A stretch of DNA of 64,000 bases from Planctomycetota bacterium (GCA_016872875.1 VGYW01000001.1:1-64000), one strand, 5' to 3'. Shown: positions 31,512 through 40,924, counted from the stretch's first letter. A program made the numbers and translations. The notes: a model not told the origin generated them from the letters alone.

Positions 31512-32789
31512 CTACTTCGCCGAGAGCCACTCCTTCACCGGGAGCCTCACGAAGTCGCCGCGGTCGGGCGCGTCGAGGAACTCGCCCGCGGCGAACCAGA
31601 AGTCGCCGGCCGTGAGGTCGGCGATGACGGTGTGGACGGTGATGGGGAGCCTCGCGGCGCCCATGGCCTTGCGCGCGGCCTCGAGGTCGAGCTTCGCCCC
31701 ACCCTTGGCCTTGCTCATGAGGGAATGACGGAGCAGGGGGTAGCGGTAGTCGGCGAGGGCGAACGGGGGCTTGCGGCGCTTGCGGAAGTGGTTCGTGCAG
31801 GCGAGCATCTCCTTGCTCAGCTCGGGCTCGTTGTCCTGCGGCCTGCGCACGGTCACGCCCCGGTCGCTCGTGTAGTCGTTGTTGTACTCGAAGACGAGCG
31901 CGGGGGGCGTGCCGTCGGCCACGGGCGCCGCGAGGAACACGGCGTTGTCGAAAAGCTGTTGCCGGCCCTCGAGGAGTGGCAGAGCCTGGGCTGCAAGGTC
32001 GCGCGCGGAACAGGACTCCATCAGCCGCCGCAGGACTAGCAGGCGCGGCGAGTACGGCTGCTTCAGCGGGCGGAGGGGGAGAAAGACGTCGTGGACGGAG
32101 ACAAAGACGCCCGCGTCGTTGAGGCCGGTCACGCAGCCGATCATGCCGGGCGCGGCCACCGTGGCCCAGCCCCTCTTGCCATCCTGGGGCCTGTGCACCA
32201 CGAGCAGTTGGTGCGAGAAGAATGCCTTGGTCGGGAGGAAGTCGAAGTTGCGTCCCACCCAGACGTGCCCGTCCCTTGTGTGGGCGCCCCAGGCGGCGAA
32301 GGTTGAGCAGGCCTGGCGATACCAGTCGCCCGCCGCGTTGTACGCCTTGAGGTCTTTCAGCGTGAGGGGGCGCCCGAGCCGCCGCAGCATCGCGCCCTCC
32401 CCGAGATTCGACCTCACGCCGTCGAAGACCCCCTGAAGCTCCAGCTCGTCGTCGGGCTCGAACTCGAAGCGGTCGACGAGCGGCAGGATCACCCGCGCGT
32501 AGTCCCGCTTGTGGGACAGCAGCAGGTTGGAGCCGCAGAGGGCGTCCACCATGTCCAGTATCGCGGGGGCGAGGAGCTGGCCGTGGGCGAACCCCCGCTC
32601 GTAGGGGTCGCCCCACAGGGCCAGCACGCCCACCCCATTGACCCGCTCGAATCTGCCGTGCTTCGCCTCGCCCGGGGACACTGGCGGCGGGGCCTTGGCC
32701 ACCGACTCTCTGAGCAGGTAGCAGCCCGAGCAGAGCAGGGCGGCTGCGGCAAGTGCGGCGCCGCGGACTCGGCTGGCGACGCGCATCAT
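31512..32789 (-). CDS. C45-type acyltransferase/peptidase lipoprotein
   Basis: This is a 425-residue lipoprotein: the signal helix ends with the lipobox LLCSGC near residue 22. The body matches the C45 (acyl-CoA:6-aminopenicillanate acyltransferase-like) Ntn-hydrolase family: GYERGFAHGQLL-like start (DPYERGFAHGQLLAP), the ACSTFAAWG segment carrying the candidate nucleophile Cys, and GRNFDF after it. Such enzymes hydrolyse or transfer acyl groups on amides and mature by self-cleavage before the Cys. It should sit on the outer side of a membrane. Its start overlaps the end of the hydrolase gene, so the two are co-transcribed. Confidence 0.78.
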   Translation of the reverse strand: MMRVASRVRGAALAAAALLCSGCYLLRESVAKAPPPVSPGEAKHGRFERVNGVGVLALWGDPYERGFAHGQLLAPAILDMVDALCGSNLLLSHKRDYARVILPLVDRFEFEPDDELELQGVFDGVRSNLGEGAMLRRLGRPLTLKDLKAYNAAGDWYRQACSTFAAWGAHTRDGHVWVGRNFDFLPTKAFFSHQLLVVHRPQDGKRGWATVAAPGMIGCVTGLNDAGVFVSVHDVFLPLRPLKQPYSPRLLVLRRLMESCSARDLAAQALPLLEGRQQLFDNAVFLAAPVADGTPPALVFEYNNDYTSDRGVTVRRPQDNEPELSKEMLACTNHFRKRRKPPFALADYRYPLLRHSLMSKAKGGAKLDLEAARKAMGAARLPITVHTVIADLTAGDFWFAAGEFLDAPDRGDFVRLPVKEWLSAK

Positions 32790-33613
32790 CGGCCCCCCTC
32801 CCCGCCCGAACCCGCGGCCTTGCCAAGAGAGAGGAAGAAGTCCACCAGGCGCTGGGACTTGAAGAACTCGTCGCAGACCTGGTGCCCCTTGCCCTTGACG
32901 ACGATGAGCTCGACGGGTCCGCCCAGGGCTTGGTAGCGGCGGGCGAGCTCGCCGCTGTTGCGCTCAAGCGGCACAATGTTGTCGGAATCGCCGTGAAGGT
33001 GCATGATGGGCACCTTGGCTTTCGCAAGCGGACCGAGCCGCTCGATGGGGTTGTGCTCCTTGAGGCGCTCGCGGAGCTCGGCCTCCTTCAGGCCGTAGGC
33101 GCCGCACGCCCGCGCTGGCCCAGGGTAGCTCGTGAGGTCGCACACCGTGTAGATGCCGCCGATGCACTGCGCCCGGTCGGGGTGCTCGGCCGCCCAGTTG
33201 TAGAGCATCAGGCCGCCGCGGCTCTGCGGCAGAAGACACGCCTTCTCCGAAAGCCCATAGGTCTTCGTCACGTGCTGGTATAGCTTGGTGTAGACGGCGC
33301 GGCCCTTCGGGCTGCCGAACGACTCGCCGACCTCGACCCCGCAGACGGCGAAGCCCGCCCCCAGGAGCCGCTCGAACATCCAGGCGTGGCTGGGGTCGGG
33401 GTGCATGCCGATGAACGTCGGCGCGTACCAGAGCCACGGCTTGGAGCCGTCGGGCGCGGGCTTCGTCGGCCGCAGCAGGAAGGCCCGCTGCCCCGCCACC
33501 ACGAAGTCCAGCCGCTCCGTGGCGAACTGCTTCGAGACCTTCGGCGGCTGCGCCTCCCCCGCCAGCGCCACGCCGAGGAGGACCAGGCAGCAGGCGGCGA
33601 CTCTCACACACAC
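32786..33613 (-). CDS. Secreted alpha/beta hydrolase
   Basis: This is a 275-residue protein with a signal peptide (VAACCLVLLGVALAGEA). The start at GTG 33613 is tentative; a GTG two codons later is equally good. The fold shows the nucleophile elbow LLPQSRGGL (Ser), the acid HGDSDNIVP and the histidine GKGHQVCDEF, in the order of alpha/beta hydrolases. The elbow is S-R-G-G rather than G-x-S-x-G. Cleavage of an ester such as an acetyl or feruloyl group on carbohydrate would fit its neighbours. It overlaps the downstream lipoprotein gene by four bases. Confidence 0.75.
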   Translation of the reverse strand: MCVRVAACCLVLLGVALAGEAQPPKVSKQFATERLDFVVAGQRAFLLRPTKPAPDGSKPWLWYAPTFIGMHPDPSHAWMFERLLGAGFAVCGVEVGESFGSPKGRAVYTKLYQHVTKTYGLSEKACLLPQSRGGLMLYNWAAEHPDRAQCIGGIYTVCDLTSYPGPARACGAYGLKEAELRERLKEHNPIERLGPLAKAKVPIMHLHGDSDNIVPLERNSGELARRYQALGGPVELIVVKGKGHQVCDEFFKSQRLVDFFLSLGKAAGSGGEGGR

Positions 33614-33659
33614 CGAGTATGGCCCCCAGTTGTGGTGAACTGCTCGGCAGCCCCCACAT

Positions 33660-33845
33660 GGGCGTACTATATCAGCCCAGGGCGAAGCCCTGGGAAGCAG
33701 GACGGTGTGCGGATCAGCCCTGAAGGGGCGTACTATGAGGCACAGACGCCATCGCCTCCTGTGAGTGGCTAGTACGCCCCTGCAGGGCTGAACAGGTGCC
33801 ATCTCCCCTTCCCAGGGCTTCGCCCTGGGCTGATATAGCACGCTC
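33660..33845. repeat. Nested long inverted repeat
   Basis: Outer arms of about 30 bases match exactly (33667-33696 against 33808-33838, built on the palindromic CCCAGGGCGAAGCCCTGGG). Inner arms of about 22 bases nest inside them (CAGCCCTGAAGGGGCG near 33715 and CGCCCCTGCAGGGCTG near 33776). It lies between two minus-strand genes and could be a mobile miniature element or a strong bidirectional hairpin. Confidence 0.8.
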
Positions 33846-33888
33846 CGTTCGGAGCTACGGAACCCGGGAAGGTCACCACGATTGGGAG

Positions 33889-34371
33889 TCATACTGACAC
33901 GCACCCCTCGTGGCGGAGCAGCCATCGCTTGATCTCCAATCCCGCGCTGAAGCCCCCCAGCCCGCCGTCCGAGCGAATGACCCGGTGGCAGGGAATAAGA
34001 ATGGGGATCGGGTTCGCCCCCACCGCCTGCCCCACGGCCCGCGCCGCGCCAGGGCAGCCGATCCGCCGCGCGAGCTCCCCATAGCTCACCGTCTTCCCGA
34101 AAGGCACCTTGGCCAGCTCCCGCCAGACCCTCCGCTGGAACGCCGTTCCACTGCTAACGTCAAGCTTCGTCTCCCACCGGCGCGGCTTCCCCGCGAGATA
34201 GCTCGCCAGGTCCTCTGCCAACACTCCGATGAGCGCCTCCTCCGCGCGCGGAAGCCCCTGAGATCTCCTGTAGCTCAGGCTGACAAGCCTGCCACCCATG
34301 AACAGCGCCGTCACCGGCCCCAATGGCGATGGCAGCTCCGCCGACCGCAGGGCATCCGCTCTTTCTCTCAT
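33889..34371 (-). CDS. ogt: Methylated-DNA--protein-cysteine methyltransferase
   Basis: This is a 160-residue suicide repair protein that takes the methyl group from O6-methylguanine. The active-site motif IPCHRVI carries the acceptor Cys, and the preceding GTAFQRRVWREL and KTVSYGELARRIG form the HTH that enters the DNA minor groove. Length and motif order are those of Ogt/MGMT. ATG 34371 is chosen since GGGAAGAG precedes it. The gene seems complete and monocistronic. Confidence 0.93.
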   Translation of the reverse strand: MRERADALRSAELPSPLGPVTALFMGGRLVSLSYRRSQGLPRAEEALIGVLAEDLASYLAGKPRRWETKLDVSSGTAFQRRVWRELAKVPFGKTVSYGELARRIGCPGAARAVGQAVGANPIPILIPCHRVIRSDGGLGGFSAGLEIKRWLLRHEGCVSV

Positions 34372-34384
34372 TCTCTTCCCAATC

Positions 34385-34426
34385 AGCAATCAGCAATCAG
34401 CAATCGAAAATCGAAAATCGAAAATC
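34385..34426. repeat. Short tandem repeats AATCAGC and AAAATCG
   Basis: Three AATCAGC units are followed by three to four AAAATCG units between the ogt and queE genes. This is a simple low-complexity spacer and it also overlaps the ribosome binding region of ogt. Confidence 0.7.
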
Positions 34427-35182
34427 TCACTTCTGCCTCATCAGCCTGTGCACCTGGGGAATAACCCTCACGTCCCGCAGCCTCCGCTTGAGCGCGGCTT
34501 GGAACGCCAGCAGTTGCTCGGGCGTGGGCGACCGCACCCCGCGAACCGGCGTCACGGGCTGGAGGACAACCGGGGGCTGCGACTTCTGGGTCTCCACGAC
34601 CTCCGCCGCGCGGCCAAGCTCCTCCTCCGTCGTGTCCGCGGCCACGACGATCTTCACCTGCGCGCCGCGCCGCATCGCTAGGTCGAGGAAGCGGTAGTGG
34701 GCGTCCCAGGGCGTCGGCTGGCCCGTCGCCGACTCAAGCTTGATGTCCATCGCCACGTGCCGCACGCTCTCGATGACGCGCTGGAGCGCGTCGGGCAGCG
34801 TGCCGTTGGTTTCGAGGTAGACGGGCAGCCCGTCCGCCGCGAGCCGCGGGCAGAGCGCGGCCAGGAAGTCCTCGTGGATGAGCGGCTCGCCGCCCGTCAG
34901 GCTCGCGGAGTCGTGCAGCCCGCGCGGAGCGTCCAGCGCCACGGCAGCCTTCGCAACGTCCGACACCGACATCGGGTTGCGGTGCTCGTCGAACTCCCGC
35001 GACCCCGGCTCCTGCTCAATGGCGCAGTTTGGGACGGGCAAGAGGGCCTCCTTCGTGTCGCAGTAGAAGCACCTGCGGTTGCACCCGCAGAAGCGCACGA
35101 AGACCTGTCGGACGCCTACCAGCACCCCCTCGCCCTGGATGCCAGAGAAGATCTCGAACACCGGCGCCTTCGGCTCGGCCAT
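34427..35182 (-). CDS. queE: 7-carboxy-7-deazaguanine synthase
   Basis: This is a 251-residue radical SAM enzyme of the queuosine pathway, which converts carboxy-tetrahydropterin to 7-carboxy-7-deazaguanine. FSGIQGEGVLVGVRQVFVR at the start and CGCNRRCFYCDT (C-x3-C-x2-C with the family's short loop) are QueE signatures, followed by TGGEPL. LETNG and MDIK are the later family boxes. The GTG two codons upstream is an alternative start. No other queuosine genes are in the window. Confidence 0.92.
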   Translation of the reverse strand: MAEPKAPVFEIFSGIQGEGVLVGVRQVFVRFCGCNRRCFYCDTKEALLPVPNCAIEQEPGSREFDEHRNPMSVSDVAKAAVALDAPRGLHDSASLTGGEPLIHEDFLAALCPRLAADGLPVYLETNGTLPDALQRVIESVRHVAMDIKLESATGQPTPWDAHYRFLDLAMRRGAQVKIVVAADTTEEELGRAAEVVETQKSQPPVVLQPVTPVRGVRSPTPEQLLAFQAALKRRLRDVRVIPQVHRLMRQK

Positions 35183-35314
35183 AGCCACATCCCGCCGCTC
35201 GCCTCCCGCTCCAACCCCTCATGTTCTCTTATAGCCGAGTTGTCCCGGGAAGGCAAGCGGGGAAATGAGCTCGTGACGGCAAGAGTGGGCGCGCACACCC
35301 CGCACCACCCCCTA

Positions 35315-35429
35315 TGTCATGCTGAGGCCGCCGAAGCACCTTTCAATGGCCTGGCGTGTGCCACCGAAGCTAGCTCCCGTCGCGTCGGTCCGCTCCCCTG
35401 AAAGGTTGCTCGACAAGCTCGCAATGACA
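35315..35429. repeat. 115-bp repeat with terminal inverted repeats, copy 1
   Basis: It begins TGTCATGCTGAGG and ends GCTCGCAATGACA, with inner arms AGCACCTTTCA and TGAAAGGTTGCT that are inverse complements with few mismatches. The same 115-base unit recurs at 35465 and 39614. It contains no gene, so it is a REP- or MITE-like element. Confidence 0.85.
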
Positions 35430-35464
35430 CGAGGGACGCGCGCTCGCAGAACGCACCATCCCGC

Positions 35465-35579
35465 TGTCATGCTGAGGGCGCCGAAGCACCTTTCAGGGGC
35501 TTGACGCACGACACGGAAGCCAGCGCTCATTGAGTCAGTCCACTCCCTTGAAAGGTTGCTCGACAAGCTCGCAATGACA
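35465..35579. repeat. 115-bp repeat with terminal inverted repeats, copy 2
   Basis: This has the same length and ends as copy 1 (TGTCATGCTGAGG ... CGCAATGACA), 35 bases further on and in the same orientation. The middle 45 bases differ more than the arms. Confidence 0.85.
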
Positions 35580-35609
35580 GGGGGGAGGCCGCGTGGAGGC
35601 ATGTAGGCT

Positions 35610-38600
35610 CTACCATCGGACCCTCCCCTCGGCGCTGAGCTCCTTTGTGGTGATGGCGCGTGGCTTGCCGTCGGGGAGGGTGACGGTGACATCCACGTCG
35701 GCGGTCAGCTCGAACTGGCCGGGGGCCACTCGGCGGAGGCTGGCGAAGGTGCTCTGGCGCACGGTGTCGCCGACGCCATACTCCCAGAGCCGCAGGACGC
35801 CTGCCTTGCCGAAGGCTTCTTTGGTCACAGGGCCGCCAGTGAGCTTGAAGACATTGGCCGGCTTGTCGCTGATGATGTCGGCGCGCCAGAAGGTGGTCAT
35901 GTCGTCGTTGGAGGCCACCCAGCCCTTGTTGATGCCGGGCCGATTGCCCATCGTGGGGCCGAGGGCGCAGCGGACCGTGCCCTTTTCGGCATCCACCTCC
36001 TCGATGCCCGAGCGGAAGTAGTCGGCGCCATTCTCGACCGTGATGCGGGTGAGATTGCCCTCGGGCCTCACGTCGAGCGCAGTGTAGGTGGTCCAGTGGC
36101 CTGGCACGCCGATCTCGAAGATGCTCGGCCGGCTGCTCGCGGGCCACGGCTGGTCAATCCAGAGCGTCTTCGCCAGGTAGTCCACCTTCACCACCTTTCC
36201 CGTCCGCTCGCGCTGGGCCGGGCGAAGCTCAATGCCCGGAGCGGCCAGGTGCGTGCCTCCTGCAAGGGTGGCCTGCCGGAACCCCTCTTTGTCTGCCGAG
36301 AGATAGGCGTAGTCGGCGTTGACGAACACCTTTGCTTCTGGAATCACGCGCTCGACGAGCACGCCATCAGCGAAGCAGATGTCCGTGTGGCCGTTCGCGG
36401 TCTTGACCTCGACGGCAACGGCCTCGTAAGCCGCGTTCCCGAGGTTCGCGGGCTGATCCTTCATCTTGCTCGCTTGCACGTTAAGCAATCGCTTGCCCGT
36501 GATGAACGGTTCGCCAACAAAGGGCTCGATGAGAGCGATGAAAGTGCTGTCCTGCGAGTCCTTCTGGGCCATGAGGCAAGCGAAGTCGTACTTGAAGTTG
36601 CGGCAGTTGAGGCTGCCGCGCGTGGCCTTCGCGCCCTTGGCGTCGAGAAGGTGGAGGCGTGTGAAGCGGCGGGGGAGGTCGTCGGAGTAGTTGGCGCCGC
36701 GGTGCGCCCGCTCGTTGCCGAAGAGCTTGGGGTCGCGGGTCTGGCGCCAGGTGGCCTCCAGGATGTCGGGGGCGGTGCCCGCCGCCAGCTTGTCAGGAAG
36801 GCTCTTGAACATGTCGAGGTACTGGGGGACGGGCTGGGTGTCCTTCACGTTCCACGTGGGTTCGTCCTCGACCGTGCCGTGGAAGCAGTAGGTGTGGGTC
36901 TTGCCGCCTGCGACGCGGAAGACATCGAAGACGTAGGAATTGGCCGGAGTGACGCCGGGCGGGAGCTTGGAGCCGGGCTTCTGGGCCTCGATGGGGAGCG
37001 GCTGCGAGCCTTGGCCCTCGTCCACGTCAATGAGGGCAATCTGGCGGCGGAAGAGGGTGGTGCCCTCGGGCGGCTCGGCCTCGGCGGCCAGGTAGCGGGC
37101 GCCGGGGGCGTCGGCGAGGGTCCGCACCCACGAGTAGCCCTGGAAGCCGTGGCCATCCACCTCGACGACGTTGTGGACTCGCGTCGTGCCGTCGGAGGGG
37201 GACGAATAGCCGCTCCGCTGGCCGCCGTCAATCGTCGCGGGGCAGCCCTGGGCGACGACCTGGAGGTCCATCGTGTCGGCGTGCTGGTGTCCCCAGCCGA
37301 AGCCGACGCGGACGTATGCGGCGCGGCGGAAGCGTGGATCGTCGTGCTCCGTGCCGCTCTCGAGGACGCCCGCCCACATGGGCATGACGCGGGAGCGGTT
37401 ATCAAGCCAGGGGGCACGCTTGACCTTCGCCGCCGCCTCCTCGATCTTCGCCCAATCGGCGTCCGACTGCTCCTTGCGGCGGACGTAGTGCTTGAGGATG
37501 AAGGCGAAGCGGGGGTCGGCGGTCCACTCCCAGCCGCGGGCGGCGAAGCCGAGGTCGCGGAGGGTGTGGCCGGCCACCTTGTCGGGGCCGCAGACGTCGC
37601 CGATGCGCACGAAGTCCCAGCCCGCCACCACGTTCTTGAGGCGCCAGTAACACTGCGCAACTGGCTTGGGATAGCGGGCCTTGTCGCTGAGGTCGTACTT
37701 GCGGTTGCCGCCTGCCCGCAGGTAGCGTTCGAGCGATTCGGCCACGCGGCTGGCCCCTTCGCCCTGGGCGTAGAAGGTGGAGCCGATGTACTCGCAGCCG
37801 TCGCGGCAGCACCCCGTGATCATCGCGTCGGCGATGCCCACGGGCGGCAGGGGGTAGATGAAGGTCTTGGAGAAGAGCCACTCCATCCAGGGGTCTGTAA
37901 CCTTCGTGTCGCCGACGACCGCCGCGGCGTTCGCTATGTCCATCGGGTCGGTGTAGTAGTTATAGCGGAGAATCCGCTTGGCCGTGGTCTGCACGAGATA
38001 GGCGTCAATCAGCTTCACAACGTCCTGCGGGGTCTTCACCCAGGGGACGAAGCGGCCGAGGGACTCGGCCAGCTCCGCGTTGTCCTTGATGTAGTCGAAC
38101 AGCGCGTCGTAGTCGTAGAGGATGGGGTCAACGTAGAGCGGGTAGTGGGGATAGAAGGTCGCGGTGGAGTCGCGTCGGCGGCAGCGGATGTCGCGACCGT
38201 AGGGGCCTGGGTCACGGACGACGTAGGTGAGGAAGTTCGCGGCGTCAATCGCGGGGAAGGCGTAGGCGAAGCGGGCGAGGGCGATGGCTGCGGTGCGGGC
38301 GGCAGTCGTGTCGCCCGACTTCAGGTATTCGCCCACGTTTCGCCGCACGAGGGTGCCTGGGTAGTCGCGGATGCGGCTCTGGACCTGGTTGGCGATGGGC
38401 GCCCACATGTGGCCCTTCCCGGGGTCGGCCGGGTCGGGGAAGAAGAGCCCCGCCCCGTCGTCCTTGTAGGGATACGGCGCCGGGAGCGGCTTGCCCTGGC
38501 GGAAGTCTTCCAGCGTGTATTCGAGCTGGAGCTTCTTGTTGGCGAGGAAGACCTGGCCCTTGCCGGGCTGCCAGTCGCCGAACTCGTCGGCGATCTCCTT

Positions 38601-39578
38601 TGGGGTCTTTCCGGGCGCCCCAATCGTCACGTTCCGGCGGAGGGTGTGCTCGTCGCCGCCCATCCAGCCGTGACCGAAGCCCTGGGCGTTGACGTGCGGG
38701 AAGCCGTTCCAGATTTCGGCGTCGCGGGCCAGCCGCGCGTCCTTCGGCGGCTCGACGTTCGTGGGGGCGGGCGGCTTCTTCTCCGTGACTGTGGTGCGCG
38801 ACTTGATCGCCCGCCGCTCGACGCCCGCGAGCGCGTCGTCGAGCGAAATCTCGTGGAGGAGCATGTCAACGCCGCTTCCCTCATCCACCGCAATCTCCGC
38901 GCGGAACGCCCGCTTCTCGTCGGCGTGGAAGTAGATTTCGGCGATGCTGTAGAACTCGTCGCAATAGCCCAGGCGGAGGCGATAGCTGTTCTCTTCGCCT
39001 TTCGGCCCGTCGTTGATCTTCGCCCGCACGAAGAGCGGCGTGCGGAAGGGCTTGAGCTGCTCCGTGGGCACGGCGGCGATGAGGCGGAGGGTGTAGACGC
39101 CGATCTCCAGCGCGCCCAGGTCGAGCTTGAGGACGGTCGAGCCGACTTTGCAGCGGATGACGGGGACAGGCTTCCACCTCAGCCCCGTGTTCACCACGTC
39201 GGAGTGGCGCGGCACCCAGTAGAGCGGCGGCGCGTATCCCTCCGCCTTCGCCGCCCCGGGGATATTCGGCGCGACCCAGCCCTTCACCTTGCTCTGCCTA
39301 TCGAAGAAGCTCCGCGACGGGCAGTACTTGAACCAGTAGTTGCGGTAGAGCTCGGGCGAGCCGGGATTCAGCTCGAAGCATGGCGCGAGCGGATCAGCAT
39401 CGTGCTTCCCCGGCAACTCCCCTGGCTGCCCCGCCCTCTCCCCGTGCTGGGTCGGGAACAGCGGTAGCTTATATCCCGCCAGCGGGCCGCCGACATCGTA
39501 CTCCCCGGCTCCGGCGATGCCTGCGAACGACATAACGGCGAGGGCCGCTAGCATGTAGACCCCAGACTTCAAGAGCAT
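35610..39578 (-). CDS. Large secreted heparinase II/III family protein
   Basis: This is a 1322-residue protein starting at ATG 39578, with GAGGAG seven bases ahead. Residues 1-25 form a signal peptide. The central part is an alpha/alpha-toroid (ATAARTAAIALARFAYAFPAI) like that of heparinase II/III and alginate lyases. From about residue 760 a beta-sandwich follows with the family box GFGWGHQHADTMDL, then ATIDGGQRSG and TTRVHNVVEVDG. Family enzymes cut uronic-acid polysaccharides by beta-elimination. At 1322 residues it is about twice the usual length, with extra beta-rich N- and C-terminal parts. With the nearby BNR-4 protein and hydrolase it suggests sulfated or uronic polysaccharide use. 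The substrate is unknown. Confidence 0.82.
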   Translation of the reverse strand: MLLKSGVYMLAALAVMSFAGIAGAGEYDVGGPLAGYKLPLFPTQHGERAGQPGELPGKHDADPLAPCFELNPGSPELYRNYWFKYCPSRSFFDRQSKVKGWVAPNIPGAAKAEGYAPPLYWVPRHSDVVNTGLRWKPVPVIRCKVGSTVLKLDLGALEIGVYTLRLIAAVPTEQLKPFRTPLFVRAKINDGPKGEENSYRLRLGYCDEFYSIAEIYFHADEKRAFRAEIAVDEGSGVDMLLHEISLDDALAGVERRAIKSRTTVTEKKPPAPTNVEPPKDARLARDAEIWNGFPHVNAQGFGHGWMGGDEHTLRRNVTIGAPGKTPKEIADEFGDWQPGKGQVFLANKKLQLEYTLEDFRQGKPLPAPYPYKDDGAGLFFPDPADPGKGHMWAPIANQVQSRIRDYPGTLVRRNVGEYLKSGDTTAARTAAIALARFAYAFPAIDAANFLTYVVRDPGPYGRDIRCRRRDSTATFYPHYPLYVDPILYDYDALFDYIKDNAELAESLGRFVPWVKTPQDVVKLIDAYLVQTTAKRILRYNYYTDPMDIANAAAVVGDTKVTDPWMEWLFSKTFIYPLPPVGIADAMITGCCRDGCEYIGSTFYAQGEGASRVAESLERYLRAGGNRKYDLSDKARYPKPVAQCYWRLKNVVAGWDFVRIGDVCGPDKVAGHTLRDLGFAARGWEWTADPRFAFILKHYVRRKEQSDADWAKIEEAAAKVKRAPWLDNRSRVMPMWAGVLESGTEHDDPRFRRAAYVRVGFGWGHQHADTMDLQVVAQGCPATIDGGQRSGYSSPSDGTTRVHNVVEVDGHGFQGYSWVRTLADAPGARYLAAEAEPPEGTTLFRRQIALIDVDEGQGSQPLPIEAQKPGSKLPPGVTPANSYVFDVFRVAGGKTHTYCFHGTVEDEPTWNVKDTQPVPQYLDMFKSLPDKLAAGTAPDILEATWRQTRDPKLFGNERAHRGANYSDDLPRRFTRLHLLDAKGAKATRGSLNCRNFKYDFACLMAQKDSQDSTFIALIEPFVGEPFITGKRLLNVQASKMKDQPANLGNAAYEAVAVEVKTANGHTDICFADGVLVERVIPEAKVFVNADYAYLSADKEGFRQATLAGGTHLAAPGIELRPAQRERTGKVVKVDYLAKTLWIDQPWPASSRPSIFEIGVPGHWTTYTALDVRPEGNLTRITVENGADYFRSGIEEVDAEKGTVRCALGPTMGNRPGINKGWVASNDDMTTFWRADIISDKPANVFKLTGGPVTKEAFGKAGVLRLWEYGVGDTVRQSTFASLRRVAPGQFELTADVDVTVTLPDGKPRAITTKELSAEGRVRW

Positions 39579-39613
39579 GCATTCACTCCTCAAGTTGTTG
39601 CCACGCCCTTCCT

Positions 39614-39728
39614 TGTCATGCTGAGCTTGCCGAAGCACCTTTCAGGGGCTTGACGCACGTGATGCGAGCAACTCCTCATCGCCTCAGTCTGCTCCCTTGA
39701 AAGGTTGCTCGACAGGCTCGCAACGACA
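39614..39728. repeat. 115-bp repeat with terminal inverted repeats, copy 3
   Basis: This is the same 115-base element as at 35315 and 35465, now just upstream of the heparinase-type gene, so that gene is flanked by copies on both sides. Ends are TGTCATGCTGAGC and CTCGCAACGACA. Confidence 0.85.
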
Positions 39729-39865
39729 GAGGGCGGGACGCCACGGTCCAGAGCATAGCCGGGCGGCGGGGGCGGGTCAAGCCGTGTTGACGGGCCGGCC
39801 CGTTCTGCTTACCATAGTGGCCCATTGGAATGGGCCGCTGCGAGGACACCGGAGCCAGCGAACAC

Positions 39866-40819
39866 ATGGAGACACTGAGCCGACGCGAGTGGATGGCGAC
39901 AGGCGCCTTGGGGGCCGCGGCGATGGCGACGGGGGCCGATGCCGCCGAGCCGAAGCCGGCGGAGACGCGGGGCGCGGAGGCCCCGCCCACAAGATGGTCG
40001 CTGGGCATCAACACGAGCACGCTCCGCGGGAGCCTGGAGGAGAAGGTTCGGGCGACGGCGAAAGCGGGGTTCGACTCGATTGAGCTGTGGAGCGGCGACC
40101 TGTCGCGGATCGAGAAGGAGGGGAAGCCGCTCGACGACCTCAGGAAGCTCCTGGCCGACCTGGGGCTTAGCGTGCCAAACGTCATCGGCATCTGGAGCCC
40201 GATGCCGCCCGACGAGGCGGAGAAGGCGAAACGCTACGAGCAGCTCAAGCCGCAACTCGCCCAAGCCGCAAAGGTCGGCTCGAAACACATCGCAGCCGTC
40301 CCTGCCCCGGATAGGCCGGACATTGACGTGCGCTGGGCGGCCAGACGCTACCGCGAGCTGCTCGAGCTCGGCAGGCAGTTCGGCATCACCATCGCCATCG
40401 AGTTCCTCGGGCCGCTCAAGGGCATCCACACGCTCGGGCAGGCGGCAGCGATTGCCATCGAGGCCGACAGCCCGGACGCCCGCATCATCCCCGACACGTT
40501 CCACGTCTATCGCGGCGGCTCGTCGTTCGCGGGCGTGCGACACCTGGCCGGCTCGCTCTACGCCCTGTGGCACTTCAACGACGTGCCGAAGGAGCCGCCG
40601 CGGGAGCAACTCCGCGACGGCGACCGCATCCTGCCCGGCGACGGCATCCTCCCCCTGCCGCAACTGCTGAAGGACCTTTGGGCGAGCGGCTTCCGCGGCC
40701 CGCTGTCCGTCGAGCTCTTCAACCAGGAGCTCCACAAGAAGGACCCCTTCGAGGTCGCTGCTCTGTGCATGGAGAAGATGAATGCCCTCATCGCAAAGAG
40801 CGGGGTTGGCAATGCGTGA
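39866..40819 (+). CDS. Sugar phosphate isomerase/epimerase-like protein with Tat leader
   Basis: This is a 317-residue TIM-barrel protein. The N-terminus METLSRREWMATGALGAAA carries an RR motif followed by a hydrophobic stretch, as in twin-arginine leaders common in planctomycete enzymes. The barrel strands GFDSIELWSGD, HIAAVPAP, ITIAIEFLGP and ARIIPDTFHVY fit the xylose isomerase-like/AP endonuclease 2 family, with Glu, Asp, His metal ligands. It may isomerise or epimerise sugars or sugar acids outside the cytoplasm. ATG 39866 is chosen because it begins the leader. It is the first of several + strand genes. Confidence 0.8.
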   Translation: METLSRREWMATGALGAAAMATGADAAEPKPAETRGAEAPPTRWSLGINTSTLRGSLEEKVRATAKAGFDSIELWSGDLSRIEKEGKPLDDLRKLLADLGLSVPNVIGIWSPMPPDEAEKAKRYEQLKPQLAQAAKVGSKHIAAVPAPDRPDIDVRWAARRYRELLELGRQFGITIAIEFLGPLKGIHTLGQAAAIAIEADSPDARIIPDTFHVYRGGSSFAGVRHLAGSLYALWHFNDVPKEPPREQLRDGDRILPGDGILPLPQLLKDLWASGFRGPLSVELFNQELHKKDPFEVAALCMEKMNALIAKSGVGNA

Positions 40820-40828
40820 TCTTCACTC

Positions 40829-40924
40829 GTCGTCGTCGTCGTCCTCGTCGTCGTTCTCGAACTGTTCCGGCTGGAGTGGGATCACGAATTCGACGACGAC
40901 GACGAGGACGACGACGAGCACGAG
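40829..40924. repeat. TCG/CGA low-complexity hairpin
   Basis: Runs of GTC/TCG units on the left (40829-40860) face runs of GAC/CGA on the right (40890-40922) round a 30-base centre, giving a long imperfect hairpin between the isomerase and WD40 genes. A similar block stands at 46505-46591. Confidence 0.75.

Noticed and set aside
36096..39467. Very long open frame on the + strand opposite the heparinase-type gene
   Set aside because: It is the complement of a well-supported gene, its protein is dominated by Ala, Val, Gly, Glu and Arg without any motif, and it has no ribosome binding site. High GC content keeps the antisense frame open.
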